Below, piece after piece: positions 21,111-34,400 of a DNA stretch of 50,657 nt. The notes under the pieces are model-generated. The model had not been told where the DNA came from, searched no databases, and saw only the letters and a list, made by a program, of their open reading frames with translations. Where the stretch lies: assembly GCF_000499385.1 (NCBI RefSeq), contig NW_013655115.1, positions 1 through 50,657 of the forward strand, in the 5' to 3' direction. The stretch is from Eimeria necatrix (Eukaryota > Apicomplexa > Conoidasida > Eucoccidiorida > Eimeriidae). The position numbers were made by a program, and so were the translations under genes. Every line of letters begins with the position of its first letter. Within the stretch, counting starts at the first letter, position 1.

Positions 21111-24100
21111 ATGAGCGGTTGCATGGAAGTAGACTATGCTGGTGCTGACGGGAGTACTGCTGGAGACTCCGTAGGTGCTGAGGCGCAGAAATATGACGTT
21201 GGCCTGATTGCAACAGCAACGGCCGTGCCTCCAGTAACAGTACCTCCGGCGACGCCGGTGGAGAATGACGAAGCTTACAGTAAAGAAAGGCCGGCAGCGG
21301 AAGGGGATGCAAGCGAGCCAATCTTACAGGAGCAGGAGCAACAACAACAGCAACAACAAAGCTTGTCTCCCGTGCGCTTGCACCATCCCTTGCCACGCGT
21401 GGGACATACAATATGCCCCTTCAACCTGCCGGCGAAGGTGACGCCGTTGCAGATGCAGGAAAAACAGGAGCAGCAGCAACAGAAACATCAAGCGCGACGG
21501 CTGAGACACACGTGGGAAAAGCGGGAGCAGCAGAGACACCAGCAATTGCAGGCGACGACGCATTCTTCCGTAAAGCCGGATGACATTTACAGAAACAAAA
21601 ACGGCAGCACCAACGCCGTCGAGGGTCTGTGGGTACGCTCACTGGTCAGAACAGTATTGGTTGGCGGCTGCAGCGCTGATGCAGCCACTGCAGCGGCCGC
21701 AGCAGAACCAAACATATACAAAGCCGTAGAGAGTAAGCCGTCTATTCAGCTGGGGCGTGAAGCTCTTCTTCTATTTTTTGTGGCCCTGCCTGCGTGTGTC
21801 GCCGTCGTTGCTGCTTCCGCAGAGCTTGGCATACTGCGCCTGTTGCTTTTGGTGCTGCTACGGCTGCTGCAGGTACGGCGGTTGTTCCCGGAGATGCGTT
21901 TTTGGGATTCACTGCAGCGGAAGCGGCGGCTTCCCTGAGACAGACCCCATTCTTGTTATTACAGCAGGCTGCAAGTGCAGCAGCAGCACGCAAGCAACAG
22001 CAGGCCATGACATTTCCCCCAACTGGCTTGCCGTTTTCAGCAGCAGAAGCGGAAGAGAGACGTGGAACAGCCGCAGGAGAAGCGCTGGATAGAGACTGGC
22101 TTGAGACGTATATATTGCGCTTGTCTTCTGCTGGAAGCCGCTGCTGGTTGTGGTGGCGACTGCAGCTTTCAGACGTTCCTGGGGGGCCGGGTGCTTCCAC
22201 GGACTGTGCTGGTGCTGCCGTTGCGGTAACCCCAGAATGTCGGGTGCACCATGCAGCTGCCTCTGTCTCAGCGGAGAGACAGTGTTCGGCTGTCGCGGTC
22301 TTTGGGGGTAGGAGAGCGGATGGAGCCTTCGCAGATAATGAAGTATGGACTGTGGCGCGTTTCTGCTGCTGCTGCTGCTGCGATGCCTGATGCTGCTGTG
22401 CGTTGAGCAGCCGGGAGAGTGCGGGTGCAAATCTTTTGTAGGCTGGCGCTGCTGGATCTGTGGTTTTACTGTTGACTTGAGCTGCTCTAAAGAAAATTGC
22501 GGAAGTTCTGCAGCTGCATGAGCCGTGATATTTGCTCAGCTGCGATTCGTGCTTGTGCCACTGTTGCAGCTGTACCTGCTCGAGGTGACTGCGCTTCTCT
22601 CTTTAGACCTGCCTCTTTACATCCTGGGAGAACTATTATGTCTGGCTCTCGCAGACGCGACAAGAGCAGAAGGACCAGCAGCAGCAGTAGAAACAGCAGC
22701 AACTGGTGCAGGGACTGTCCCGACAATGCCTTCAACGGAAGCGGCTAGGCATACAGCTATTACCACAGCTTCGACCGCACCAAGCGCAGCAGCTACACAC
22801 GTTGACTCGAAAGAAGATGCAGGGCGACGCAGCTTTGGCAGCAACAACTGCAATATCCCGCCGTTGCTAAGGTGGCGAGTGCCGCTATGCGTTGGTCGCA
22901 AGCCTTCAGCGAGGCTCGGCCATTCCTTGGTTTACGCGGAGCCTCATCTAATCCTTTATGGCGGCAAGGACGAGCGGTAAAGCGACTCTTGCTGCTGCTG
23001 TTGTGCCGGATTTTTTAACTGGCAAAGTTGCCTGTGTGGCTTGTGTAATCGGCTGTGCTTACTTAGCAGCGCGTGGTTTGGCTCTACACCACTTGTGCTA
23101 CGCATGGTTCTCTGTCACAGGGGCCAGCTACTGAGCGACGTGTGGCTTCTGGACATCTTTGATTGGCGGAAGGCGCATCGGCCTGCATCAGTGGGAACCG
23201 CAGCAGCAGCAACAGCAGCAGCGTCGGTTGGCGTGAGTACATCAACACTAGCAGGCGAAGTTTCATCCGCTGGAGCGCGCGCAATCGAAGCAACAGAAGC
23301 ACTGAGTATCTCCCTTTGTTGGGTTTGCTTAGACCTTTCGGCGTCTCCCTTGAAACCACCCGGCCGTTTCCTACATTCTTGTAGTGTCTTTTTCAAAACT
23401 ACGGGCGACGGGTCCTGCTGCATCGTACGCATTGCTTTCGGATTTCGTGCTGTTACTGCAGTTGGAATTGCGGGCCTAGGTTTTACTGCTTCATCTCGCA
23501 CTAATACAAGTACAGGTGCTTGCCTTTAGTGGTGCTTTTTATTTTTGCAGTTTCCATGCGTATGTTGTGGTGCTCTGCTGCTGCTACTGCCGCAGGTGGT
23601 AGCGGGGGGTTGGACCTCTATAGTTTTGCCTCGTGCTCGTCTTTACGCTCTCCATAGAGATGCTAAGGGCCACTGGAGACACGTCAGTTTGTCTAGCGGT
23701 TGTGGCAGACGGCAGACAGAAAGTAGCGAAGTAGAAGCAAATGATGCAGTAGTCACAACAACGGAAGAAGCGAAGGCGCGGCATCGATAGACCTACGTTC
23801 TGTAGAAGTGAAGGTGATGGCGCCAGAGATGGAGGCAGCTCAAGAAACGGTGCCAAAAGATGTTTGTGTCTGTGCCTGCGCAGTGTCTCCTGCCAGTCCG
23901 AGTTACGAATGCAGCAGATCAGCGTTTTATGCATGGTAAGTCATACCACTGGTATTATGCTGTTTAGCGTGCACTTATTTGCCATATTCTGTTGTTAGTG
24001 CATCATCTCTTGTGATGCTTAATCTGCTGTTTCCGTAGCTTTAACTTGGGCTGCGCCAGTTGTTATAATTGCACCTGTTGGACCGGCAATTGCTGCCATC

Positions 24101-26250
24101 TTGCCCAAGTCATGCTGCAGCTACGGGGCTTGTTGCCAAGCTCGTAGTTTGTCGCAGCTATACCAAGTGCAATTCCTGCAGAAGTAGTAGGACTGCTTGT
24201 TTTGACAATATAACAAGCGTTGGTGTTATTCCTGCGTTCGCTGCTGCAGCGTCAGTTTGTGCGGGCTCTTCGTTGCTGTTATGTGGCGGCTTGCAGATCA
24301 GACCGTCAGCTCCACCGTAAGCACTTCACATTTCCGCTGACTTTACATGGCTGTTGCTTCTTGTTTCCTGCCATCAGCTGTTTTTTCTTGTTTCTCAAGT
24401 GTCTGGAGGCTGCCACTCTGCTCAAGCTTTCATTCAGTGTTATTTGTCCCATCGGTGTTCTGGAGTTGTAGGGCGACTTCTTGGGCTGCTGCATCCATTA
24501 TTGTTTGTGGATCTGCTTTCGGTGCTGCTGCAACTGCTGCAGTTGTGCTGTGGCCTCACCGATCGTCTCTCATGACGCCCTCAGCCACCGCAGTCTATCT
24601 TTCCCACATGTTAACATTTCCGCTGTACGTTAGTTAACTCCGCTTCGAGACGCTAAACTTGCTGCAAATTAAGGCACAGTGTATCCCTTATTTTGAGATT
24701 GCTTGCGCTGCCCAGTGCTATCCCAAGTAACTCGAATGTCCATAATGCATTTTTCTTGCCCTGCTTTTATAACTGGTGTTTCTGCCGCTGCTTTCGTTGT
24801 TGGTGCTGCAGTTAGTAGGTCACCAAGCCTGGCAAGTCGGCGGATGGATTTTTTGCTTTGGGGGATTCAAAGTAAACGACGATGAGAAGGGACCACTGAA
24901 CCCCGTACCCATGAATCGTCTGGCGTTTTTCGATGCATGCGGTAAGCGTCAGCGGTTCACTCGTCTTCGTGGTTATTTACTTCCAAACAGTTATTTATTG
25001 AGTGAGCAACCTATCTGGCCATTGACCCAGGCGTTGTTGTTAGCATCCTGTCTATGGGCGAGCCAGATGAAGCCTGCCAGCCCCATGGCTACCGTGCCAG
25101 CCCGCAGGCATTAGTGCTGTTTAAATCCGATGAGCTGCTCTTCTGTCTCCCCCAGCAACTCAGTCATGTAGAGACTTGGATTTGGGGGTGGCAACGTACG
25201 TACACTAGAAGATAGCCGCGTAGGATAGGTAGCTACTTGGAGGCAGCGTATAAATTTAGCATCTTGCTTTTGGACGCAGCGCCACAAGGAAGATTTGATC
25301 CTTAAGTTTGGGGCTTTTGCGGGCGAGAGGGGGTTGTTGCTGCAGATCTGCTGCCTAACAATTCTTCAGAGCCGCTCTTGGCTATTCGCTACGAGACGCA
25401 CCTGCACTTGCAAAGACGCGCAGCAGCACCTGAGGTATCATCCAGGCAGCTGAGGCCTCAAGCATCACATGATCCTGCAGCAGCAGCTGGAGATTCCCAC
25501 AGCTGCTGGGATGCTGACAGTAGCGGCAGTAGTAGCACTGAACACCACCAGCCAGCAGTGGAAGCTTGCAACAGCAACAGCAGTAGCCCAATGTTCTCTC
25601 GGCAAGCGACCCAGACACCCTGTACAACGGATAAGTGGGTTTCAGCCGCAGGTGCAGCAACCGCAGCAACTGGGGTGGCAAGTGGTACTGCGGCGTTGGC
25701 TTCTCATGGGCCTGTCTCAGCCGAGATGATCACTGCATATAAGGATAGCAAGAGGCCTTGCTCAAGGCCATGGAGCTTCGCTGCATCTTCACTTTCTGAG
25801 CAGCCGCCTCCGTCAGAAACAGCACGAGCAGGTGTTGCTGTTTCTTTTACGTCTACGGGTAATGCGGCCCATGACACAGCTGCTTGTCCTGCAGTGTCTC
25901 TGCGCGCGCAAGTTCACGGGCAAGGAAGAGGCATTTCTGGCATGGCAGGCCCCCCTACAGGGAGTGGCAATGCAGCAATGCATACTGCTGTCGCTACGGT
26001 TGCAGTAAGTACTGCTTCCAATGTGGCGCCGCAGCAGTCAGAAGCACTTACGTGTACACCCCGCCGCCATCGGCGAGTGGCGGCTTTGCAGGCCCTAGAG
26101 TCATTCAAGCTGCTTCCAGATACGTCGGCCTCTGAGCCCAGTGGGGCAGTTGCCCCAACGGAAGTACCGACAGTCCCAGAGGCAGCAACGGCAGCAGCAA
26201 CAGAAGCAGCTACAACGCCTTCTAGAGCGTCGGCAGAGAAGCTCACTTAA
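21111..26250 (+). CDS. kelch-repeat beta-propeller protein, multi-exon
   Basis: Kelch repeats form a beta-propeller used for protein binding. Exon 1 starts with an ATG at 21111 and ends at a GAGAGTAAGC donor (21732). It carries a Gln-rich stretch, PRVGHT and VLVGGCSADA. Exon 2 starts at 21873 and holds a typical blade with RVHHAAAS, then AVAVFGG and ADNE. Another exon reads RLGHSLVYAEPHLILYGG and joins in phase (22976 to 23121) to LLSDVWLLDIFDW, then PPGRFLHSC. Later blades show RLYALHRDAKGHWRHVSL (23.6 kb), SLLLCGG (about 24.28 kb, donor after 24316) and GGWIFCFGG followed by RLAFFDACG (24812-24941). A low-complexity Ala/Ser/Thr tail exon (about 25.33-26.25 kb) ends at TAA. Six to seven blades are inferred. 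No catalytic domain, in particular no PP1-like phosphatase domain, is visible. Confidence 0.8.
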
Positions 26251-28400
26251 CGCGTTCACAGCGTCAGCGCAGAGGGTGAACAAGTCAACAGCGTTGTGAG
26301 TGTTTGCATCCGCTCAAAATTTTTTTGCACGTTAGCGCGCATTTTGCAGTCTCGGTTGCACACAGCAGGTGCATTAGCGACAGCAGGAACCGCCGTCTAG
26401 GGTCAAGGAACCCTTCTTTAAGAAGCCTACGGTCATCGTCGGGATCCCCGCTATATACTGCAGCAGCTGCAGCAGATCGCGCCGCGTCCATCTTGTTTTA
26501 TACGAGTTGCGACACAAATGAAGATTGGGTCGCCACCCCACTGGATAGGTGAATCTCATTAATGGAGCTCCCCTACGCTTTTTTCTTTTGCTGGACTTTT
26601 TCCTGTTGGCTGGTAGCTCTTCAATCCACCGATAACTGGCTGTCTAGCTGGTGCTGGCGTCGGTGGTCAGCTGGTCAGCACCGCCGCAGTGCCACGTTCA
26701 TATACGCTTTAGTTTGGCATTTCCCGGATGCTGCAGATTAAGCAGTTGCGCATTTTGAGTGAGTCCAAGTGCAAAGAGTCTGTACCTCAATAACGGTCCT
26801 CCGTAATTCGTGGGTGCATGAGGGGAGCCAGCCGCCGCCACGCAACCAGGAGCCAAACAGAACTGCACAAGGCGAACCGACTTTCACTCAGCAACCACTT
26901 GCACCAGGAGTAGCATCAGCCAAGCAAAGTAACTCACGCAAGGGCCGCGAGGCTGGAGCAGCCAGTAAACGAACCTGCTACAGCAAGTTGCACAAGGCAA
27001 GCGCGGAGCAGCACCCCAGGCAGTTTGCTGCTGCATCCATGAAGGCAACCACGTGCTGCCTATATTGCTTTCCCCCGAAACAGCAGCAACTGATCTGCAA
27101 CGAGACTTCTCTTGCAACGCTCATCGAAGTGCTCGCTATGCAAAAGCGCAGTTAACGCGCTGTCAAGTACACACATCTCGCCGCGAATGCCGACTTCACA
27201 AACATGCCTGTGTAACGATACATGCAAGAGGGCCGCCAAGCAGCTCTGTCGGCTTGTGCAGCTTTGGCTGCCGCTCAGACTATTGGCCATACGTGCCACG
27301 CTGTATGCACGGAAGCGCTCGTGCATTCACCCTTGCGCTCATTAGCTGATTGAAGAAAGTTGTCTGTCCCTTCAAAAACACGGCATCTGGATTGTATGCG
27401 ACACTTAGAAAACGCGCAACTGACGCCCCGTCCCTTCTTTGGGAGGATAGACATTCAGCAGTCCACATCCAAAGCGTACGAGCAGCCGCTCAGCAGCTCG
27501 ACCTCGCTCGCTGCTCACAAAACAGGAGAGGCAGTCGCTGCTGCTGCCTTTGCTGTTCTGCATGCGACATAAACGCGCAGAGCTGTCTTGCACACAGCGT
27601 TGCAAAACAAGCAGCTGAGGCAGCAGAAGCATAAGCAGCTGCTGCCGCTGCCAGGTTAAGACAGTCCCTACCCCGATGTTACACCATCCTTCCGAGCATG
27701 CTACTGGGCACGCAACATGCTGCAGTGCTAAAACTAAACAGTGAGATTAAGTTGCATGCGTCAGAGGGACGGCACGGCTGCGCTTGTAGATTTAGAATGA
27801 CTGTAATGCATGCATATACGTTGTGACTCTGCGGAACCAGTGCAAGCATGAGGGCGATGCAGCGCAAGATGCCTTCCAGCACAATAAAAGGCTGTGAAAG
27901 ACGCCAACAAAACAGTATTGCGCAGATCACATGCCCGTCCGTCAGTCGTGTTTTTTCTGCGCCGCACTCCTCTTGTAAGGCCTCTAAAGCAAGTGTATGT
28001 ACACAAATACGCGCGTGCGGTAGCGCAGGAACATGTATCTGCAGTTCCTGTACAAGTTATACGCTCGCGTCTAAACCATCTGTGGCGAGCATCAACGTCG
28101 CCTAACTAGTTCTCTTTCTTCTCTGTCGTCTCCAGCGCAGACGCTCGCAGGATGCTGCTCCCCTCCTCGTCTTCCTCCTTGTACGCCAGCCTGCCGCAGC
28201 AAATGGATACACCAGCAGCAGAAAGTTCACATAGTCCTCCTAGCCGCTGATAAGTGATGACTAGGGGACAGCAAGATGCAGCGCTGACAGCAGAAGCTGC
28301 AGCTTGTCATACTAATTTTCAGCACCTACAGCATGAGCACTCAAAGAAACAAAAAAGGACATGCAGCAGCCACAATGGGTACATCATGGACACAATTTTT
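26251..28400. other. unassigned region with short open frames
   Basis: The minus-strand ORF 26285-26491 starts with an ATG (MDAARSAAAAAVYSGDPDDD) and encodes 68 residues ending in a Cys/Lys-rich tail. The plus frames at 26769-27155 and 27350-27634 are Ser/Ala/Cys-rich. None shows a family motif. The density of GCAGCA-type triplets makes chance open frames likely, so none is called as a gene. Confidence 0.3.
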
Positions 28401-28407
28401 TCTCTGC

Positions 28408-31400
28408 TTACACTTCTTTAACTTTTCCGTTGAGAGCAGCTGCGCCAAAGAGGCTAAAGAGACAGTACGGGACAAGATAAAGAAGCGCGGGCTGCGGATG
28501 CTGTGCATAGAGCATTACAAGGCCTGTTGTCAGCAAGCCCAACTCATAGAACGCAAGTACAACGCAAAAGTAGAACTTAGGGAAACGCTGCAAGGAAATA
28601 AACAAACAAAATCCGAAAAGAACGGCTGTGCAACCGATGGGAAACGTGGATAAAAACAAGGATAGTTTACGTAAGGATAGCAAAAACGGGTAAATAAACC
28701 TGCAAAGGCAGCATCCCGGGTGAAAGAATTAAATGCTATAGCTCAATTTGAGAGATGAGACAATGTGAGGCAGACAAAACGCGAAGTCATTTCACCTGGT
28801 GTATGTCCACCGCCAGAGCCTTCGTTGCTGCGTTTTGCTGCTTTTGGTAGAGAAACAGATCGAAGCGTAGACACATGGCTATCAAGACGCCGGGAATAAC
28901 CACGTCACCCAGGCCGAGAATGCTGTACTGCAATGGAGACAGCTGCACTGGAAACATCAGTTTGGCTGGACCCTCAAAAGCCTGAAGGGAGAGCGCAGCC
29001 AAAGGAAAGGATGGAAGGCTGGCATGCACGCAGACAAAAGCGGTACAGGCAATGACTGCGACTGGAATCTACACACCCCACAAGGAGAAATATAGCCACG
29101 GAACTAGGTTCACTACACAAAGCCTGATGCCTTCCACAGAAAGACAAAGTTGGCGACGGAACATCACGAGTGGCACGTTGGCAACACAACTAGCCACAAA
29201 TGCCAGCAGAAGAAAGCCGCCTTTGGAGGAGAGAACGAGGCGTTTGGTTTGTGGCAAGGACGCCGAGCTATGCAAGGCTAAAAATGGTCGAAATCACTGT
29301 GAACGAGCAGCCCACACGAGGTAACCAAAGAGCATACAGAAACCAGAAACCCCAAACGCAAACAAAAACAAACAAACACCAAAGTACTTAAATGGATCAA
29401 TCATGCAGAAACCTCACAACGACAAAGAAGCCAAGAGCAGGAACACATATCACGACTACTAAAGCCCACAGCCAGCGTCCTTACTAGCCTCTCGCCGTCG
29501 TGACACGCAAAAAGAGTAGTTGGACAGATGGGGACCTGAAAAACGTACTTGTTTTGTCTTACCTTTGCCACTGAAACCATCACTTCAGTCCCAAACACCC
29601 AAAACACATCATATACGAAGAGCCCGCATAGTAGAATGCTAGCAACTCCGAAACTTCCCACGCTCACTATTGCTATCGCCTGTATCACAAGCAACGCCGA
29701 AATCAGCACTGAAACTGAGAGCGGCTTGAACGATGAATGTACGTGGCCATATTTGATTTCACACTTTGTGCCTGTGCAGCTGGTGCCATTGCTGTTGCAG
29801 CTACTTAAAACACGTAGTTGGCAAACGCAAATTCCGACTGTCCACATCTGCGAATCAAACAGAAGTGCCATGTATGAAACAGCCGCAAATACAATATGCT
29901 TGACGGGTTTACAACGCGGAAAAGGCAGTACAGAAGGAATGTCAGGGCGACTAGCCTGCCAGAGACAACTCAGGCTTAATGAAAGGGTGGGTTTCAAAAG
30001 CTGTAACCAAACACCTGAGTGCAAAATGCAATCGCCAAAATGTTGTGTAGCGCCCAGTGCTTCGTTATAAGCCACAGGATGCATATGGCCAAAGCTAGCA
30101 GATGGGAAGCGAGCCAAAGAGGACTGAATCGCCAACTCCAGTCCACGGCTAGCTTGGTCTCCTGTCCGTGCTGCTTCTTCTGCTGTTTCTCCTGTTGCTC
30201 CTCCTGGTGTTCTTGGTGTTCCATGCGTGTCGCTTCTGACGGCGTTGGGCCGCTGAGCCACTTGCGGATCCAAAGGAAAGGACCTCTGGGACGGAGGACA
30301 AGCCAACTGTCATCATACAGCCAGGGTGGACAGAGAGGCCTCTGAAGGAGATGGACAGCAATGCGTGCAGCCACGCAGTCGTCAAAGAAAACAAATGCAG
30401 ACTCAGAGTGAAATAGCAGGTAGGCGAGCAAGACAAAAAACGAGATTTCTGCTGAACACGCGAGATCCCACCGGTGAATACGATAACGGCTACACGCAAT
30501 TACAGCAGAGAAACGCATGGAAGAACAAATAACACGAAAAGATACTGATGAGTCCTTTTGTACGTTGCGGCTTACTGACACAGAGAAGACTGTTCCCCCT
30601 AACGCAAGAAGACCTACGCCCGTCAAGTAGAACGTCAGGAGCATATTCACCCACCCAGCTCCCAAGAACTTGTAGGCAAGGTACCTAAAAAAGCACTGCA
30701 AGCATCGAAAAGGAAGCCTTGGACGGCAAGCCCGACGTCCCACATCCAAAGTCAAATCCAGTCACGTATATCCCACTCTAGCCATCAAGATGGGAAAGGC
30801 AACTACCAAGTGTTACACTATCAACGCATCGTAAATCCTGGGCTTTCGACCTGGAACGCCCAGTGACAACCTTTAAGCTCGAACGCACAAGCTGAAGAGT
30901 GCTATGGAGCCGAAAACAGGAAAAAGCATGGCGTCAGTTCTGTCCATGGCCTCCCCTTTGTTTAACCTCTCTCCCGTTATTGCGTCTACTTCGTTTTGCT
31001 TCAAAGACAAGTGGCTCCCTATATAAAGTATGGGAGCCGTATAAAGCACCATCTGGAGCAGCACAGGAGGGGGACTCAGCCAGGGGGATCCCAAAACAAG
31101 ACCCAAGCAGGCTAAGCAGCTGTAAAACAAGCTCAGTGACACACGGCAGTTGGTGCCACTGGCGCAGTTGTTGTTGCTGTTGGTACTGCCTGCTGCTGCA
31201 GGAGCAGCAGACGTAGGAGCCGCGTCTCCCGTTGCACCTGCTGACATCTCAGCGCCTTCACGTAACTTCTGAGGTGCTGAATAACAGCAAACAACAAATA
31301 AAAAGTGGGAAAACAACACGGGAGTGAGGAAAGCCAGCAGTTCCACTCCTGTTGCCGTTGGAATCAAGCCAGCAACACAGGGGGCCCCCGCCACCCATAT

Positions 31401-31442
31401 TCCAAGGGCCCCTTCTAGAGTTGCTCGGCGTTTAACGCAAAT
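28408..31442 (-). CDS. SPP: signal peptide peptidase (presenilin-type intramembrane aspartyl protease)
   Basis: SPP cleaves leftover signal peptides and other type II segments inside the ER membrane. The first recognised exon (from 31442, after a GCAG acceptor) encodes a hydrophobic leader and an Ala/Asn-rich loop. It continues with HLSLKQNEVDAITGERLNKG and the family motif TDAMLFPVFGSIALF. The next exon, from 30684, gives YLAYKFLGAGWVNMLLTFYL. KHWALHNILAIAF lies near 30.05 kb. The first catalytic Asp is in GLFVYDVFWVFG (about 29.61 kb), before a GTAAGA donor. The second is in LGLGDVVIPG (about 28.91 kb), in the exon running from about 28.98 kb to a GTGAAA donor near 28793. The PAL motif is in QPALLYLVP (about 28.49 kb). 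The protein ends near 28408. The initiator exon upstream and the small linking exons are not certain. Confidence 0.92.
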
Positions 31443-34400
31443 CTGCTACTATTCTGAAGAATACGGCCTGATTCGCTTCGCTGATTACCAATTTATGCTC
31501 TTTTTACCTCCAGCTGGCATTGGGTTGGCCTCGCAAGGTGAGCAGCTAACAAACAGGAGAACTGCGCAATAACATGGCACTACAGCGCTATGGAAACCTG
31601 CAAGATAAGCTATCGAATATGCACTTCAGATGTGGGACACCTTATGGATTCGAGCTCTTCATAAGATTTGGGACACATTCGCTGCTCAGTTCTAGCCGAT
31701 TTAATGCCTCATTGAACAAACAGCGTACTTCAGATTTGTCGAGCATTCATTTACGCTCATCCATTGCCAACAGCACTAAGTGGATTCGCAGTCAACTCCA
31801 GTCAATGGAAGCACAGAAATGGAGTGAATAGTGTGGTGCTGAAAGCTCGGGGAGCTTTAGGGCTGCGCAACATTGCAGTTCGAGCTGCCTTGCGCTACTA
31901 TATCGCAGTCTATGGTAGCGTAGGGGATGACCATTTCACGACCGTGAGTAATACTACAGCATTAATGGAGTCCAGTGTGACGTTAGTGGCACACCGTGCC
32001 ATGAACACGGCACCTCCAATGAAAGTGCGCAGGCCACAAGGCTAGGCTTTAAGGATGTGCAGATCAAGTGGCGCAATATGTGTTGACTGAGTGAGCTTCG
32101 TGCATGCTCAGGAAAATATAGGTCAGAAGATACTACTTAATGACACTGTGTTTTTCAGAGTACTCCGTCTGTCGAGTGAAGTGGAGCACTTTGCAGTTCG
32201 TGGAACTCACCAAACCCCGACCAGCAGCCCTTCTTTCTCAGAAATATTCGAGTTCAGCAGCTTTTGTCACTTTTGTGAAGGTTGCAGGATTATTATAGTT
32301 CATCACCAAAGCCATGGGCACGATTTTAAGTAGCGTTACTCCTCCGTGGGCGCAGTGTGGAGTCGTGAGTCAGGCTGTGACATGGTGGCCCAGGGGCGCG
32401 TTTGCACAGCCCTCTTGGAGCCTACGGTCCTCTCAATTTCGCACTATGTCTACTACTGTTTCCTACGCTGTAAGTGCAAGTCAAAGCTTCGGTTATATTT
32501 GAAGTAGAAGTTCATAATCCTTGCAAGTTGGACCTGCCCGAAACTGAAATAAAGGTCTTTATGGTAGGAAACCAGTGAGCTAAAGGATCACAGTAGATGC
32601 AGCCCAAATAAACAATATCGTAGAGAAACGCCTTATCTCCTGAATGTTCCCGATTGCATTTCGTGTAGACTACGCGCATCCACGGTCTAAGGGCTGCTGC
32701 AGTCTTTCAAACTGCTTTTTTCACTAATATGCAGAGTGCTGCACTATGAACACATTCCTTTGAGTGCCATGAGTTGTGTCACGACTTCGTAAAAGCCGCA
32801 TAGGCGTACTACTTCTCGTGTTATAGATGCCAAGGCGTAAAGGTCGAATGTAGTAAGCTGGAGTGCAGTAGGCACCATAGAGCATCGAGTCAAGAGCTAT
32901 TAACTGGCAGTGTCTACAAGCCGTGGCCAGTAGTTTTGCAGTCGTCTTCTGTGTAGCAGCAGCTGCTGTGTGCCCACTGTGCACGGTATGTAGGTAGTTT
33001 GTCAACAGTACGGTTCCCCTTTGTTCATTGTTTGCATCTTCAAACGAAAAAGGTCTAATATTGCACGAGCGGTTCCAAATAAGCGTGCCGTATAGTCCGC
33101 TGAACCATTTGCTTTTGTGAGCAAAACAACTCGTGTATGGGCAGCTCATAGAACTGCACGTGGATTAAACTACTGAGAGGCGAATCGCAGCAAGAACAAG
33201 GACTGTTTTGGAGGGCGGAAGCTACGGGTTGAGCAGTAAAAACTCTAGAGATGGCGCAATAGAGGCGCCAGCTGTGTTCGACGAAACTTGGCAATGTTCT
33301 GAAGATCGTTTGGTTTGTTTGACAAAACGTCTCTGGGAAGATCTAGTCAGCTTCAGTGTCGATGCAGCTCGCAGCTAGATCCTTCTTTAACTTTACTAGC
33401 AGGATGCAGATTCTTCTTCGCACAGGTGTTTCAAAAGGTTAGCAAAATGCGCACAAGGCCACTTGAGTCGCTAAGCCGCGAATGGACAAAGTCCACAGGC
33501 TGGTATACAACCTGTAGTGGGTTTCTCCCTGCATCACATCGAGGCTTTCCGTGTAATCTTCGGGTTCGAAGACACATGTACGCGCCGTTTATGATGCATA
33601 CGGTATCGTAAAGATGTAAGTATGCCAAAGCATGCCCTTCTCTTTTGGAAGGAGCCCAAGCCGACCAACGTAGGGACAGAAGACACGTTTGCAATAGGGC
33701 AGAGAGCTCCATGGTGGATCCCTGCAGTGTAAAATGTATTGTGTAGAAAAAACACTATCATGGAATCCGGGCAAGAGCTCTGACGTACCGTTTCACTGTA
33801 TTGTGCTGTAATTAGTCTGCTGGCCTTACCGAACTGAGCCGCCCCACTGGACGTCTGAGTGCAGGAGAAGTAATGCCTTTAAAGGGCTCCTCTCCACTCG
33901 GTAGAACGATTACCCCATGCTCATCAAAATTTTAGAGAGCACTGTGCGAAGGCCGTTCAGTTTTCCTATTGGTTTCTGGGGCATTATTGGGTTTTCCTTA
34001 GAAGAGCTTTGGAATGGACAGCTTGCTTGCAGAGCACGGAAAACTTGCTCCACTCCATGATGTCTTCTGAGCAGCATTCTCAATTTTGGAGCGAGGTTAA
34101 AACAAACGCATGCTGTTTATCATGGTCCCAGAATGCAGTGGACTCTAACTATTACGGCAAACAAACACTGCTCTTCTTGGGGTATATTTGTTACTCCTCT
34201 TAGCCCCTTGTTCGAAGAATGTTTCATTTTTACCACAGTAGACATCTCCACGAAGCATGGACGCAGTCGATGTTGCAAGGCAAGAGGCGTCGCGTGCATT
34301 ATGCAAAGAAAGCCTTGCAGCCTGTAGCAATGGGCAAATTTGGCTGAGAGCCAGTACGAACACGTCTGAAAAAAGTGATCCTGCTATGCTACACTATATG

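Noticed and set aside
22360..22385. Short regularly spaced triplet repeats considered as a CRISPR-like or minisatellite array.
   Set aside because: It is a plain CTG/CAG microsatellite in a eukaryotic genome, with no spacer structure.
25378..26250. Search for a PP1-like phosphatase domain after the kelch repeats, as in PPKL proteins of apicomplexans.
   Set aside because: The frame is low-complexity Ala/Ser/Thr and contains no GDxHG, GDxVDRG or GNHE motif, so PPKL is not supported.
29549..30070. 173-codon plus-strand frame.
   Set aside because: It is a shadow of the signal peptide peptidase exons on the minus strand, which carry the catalytic YD motif.
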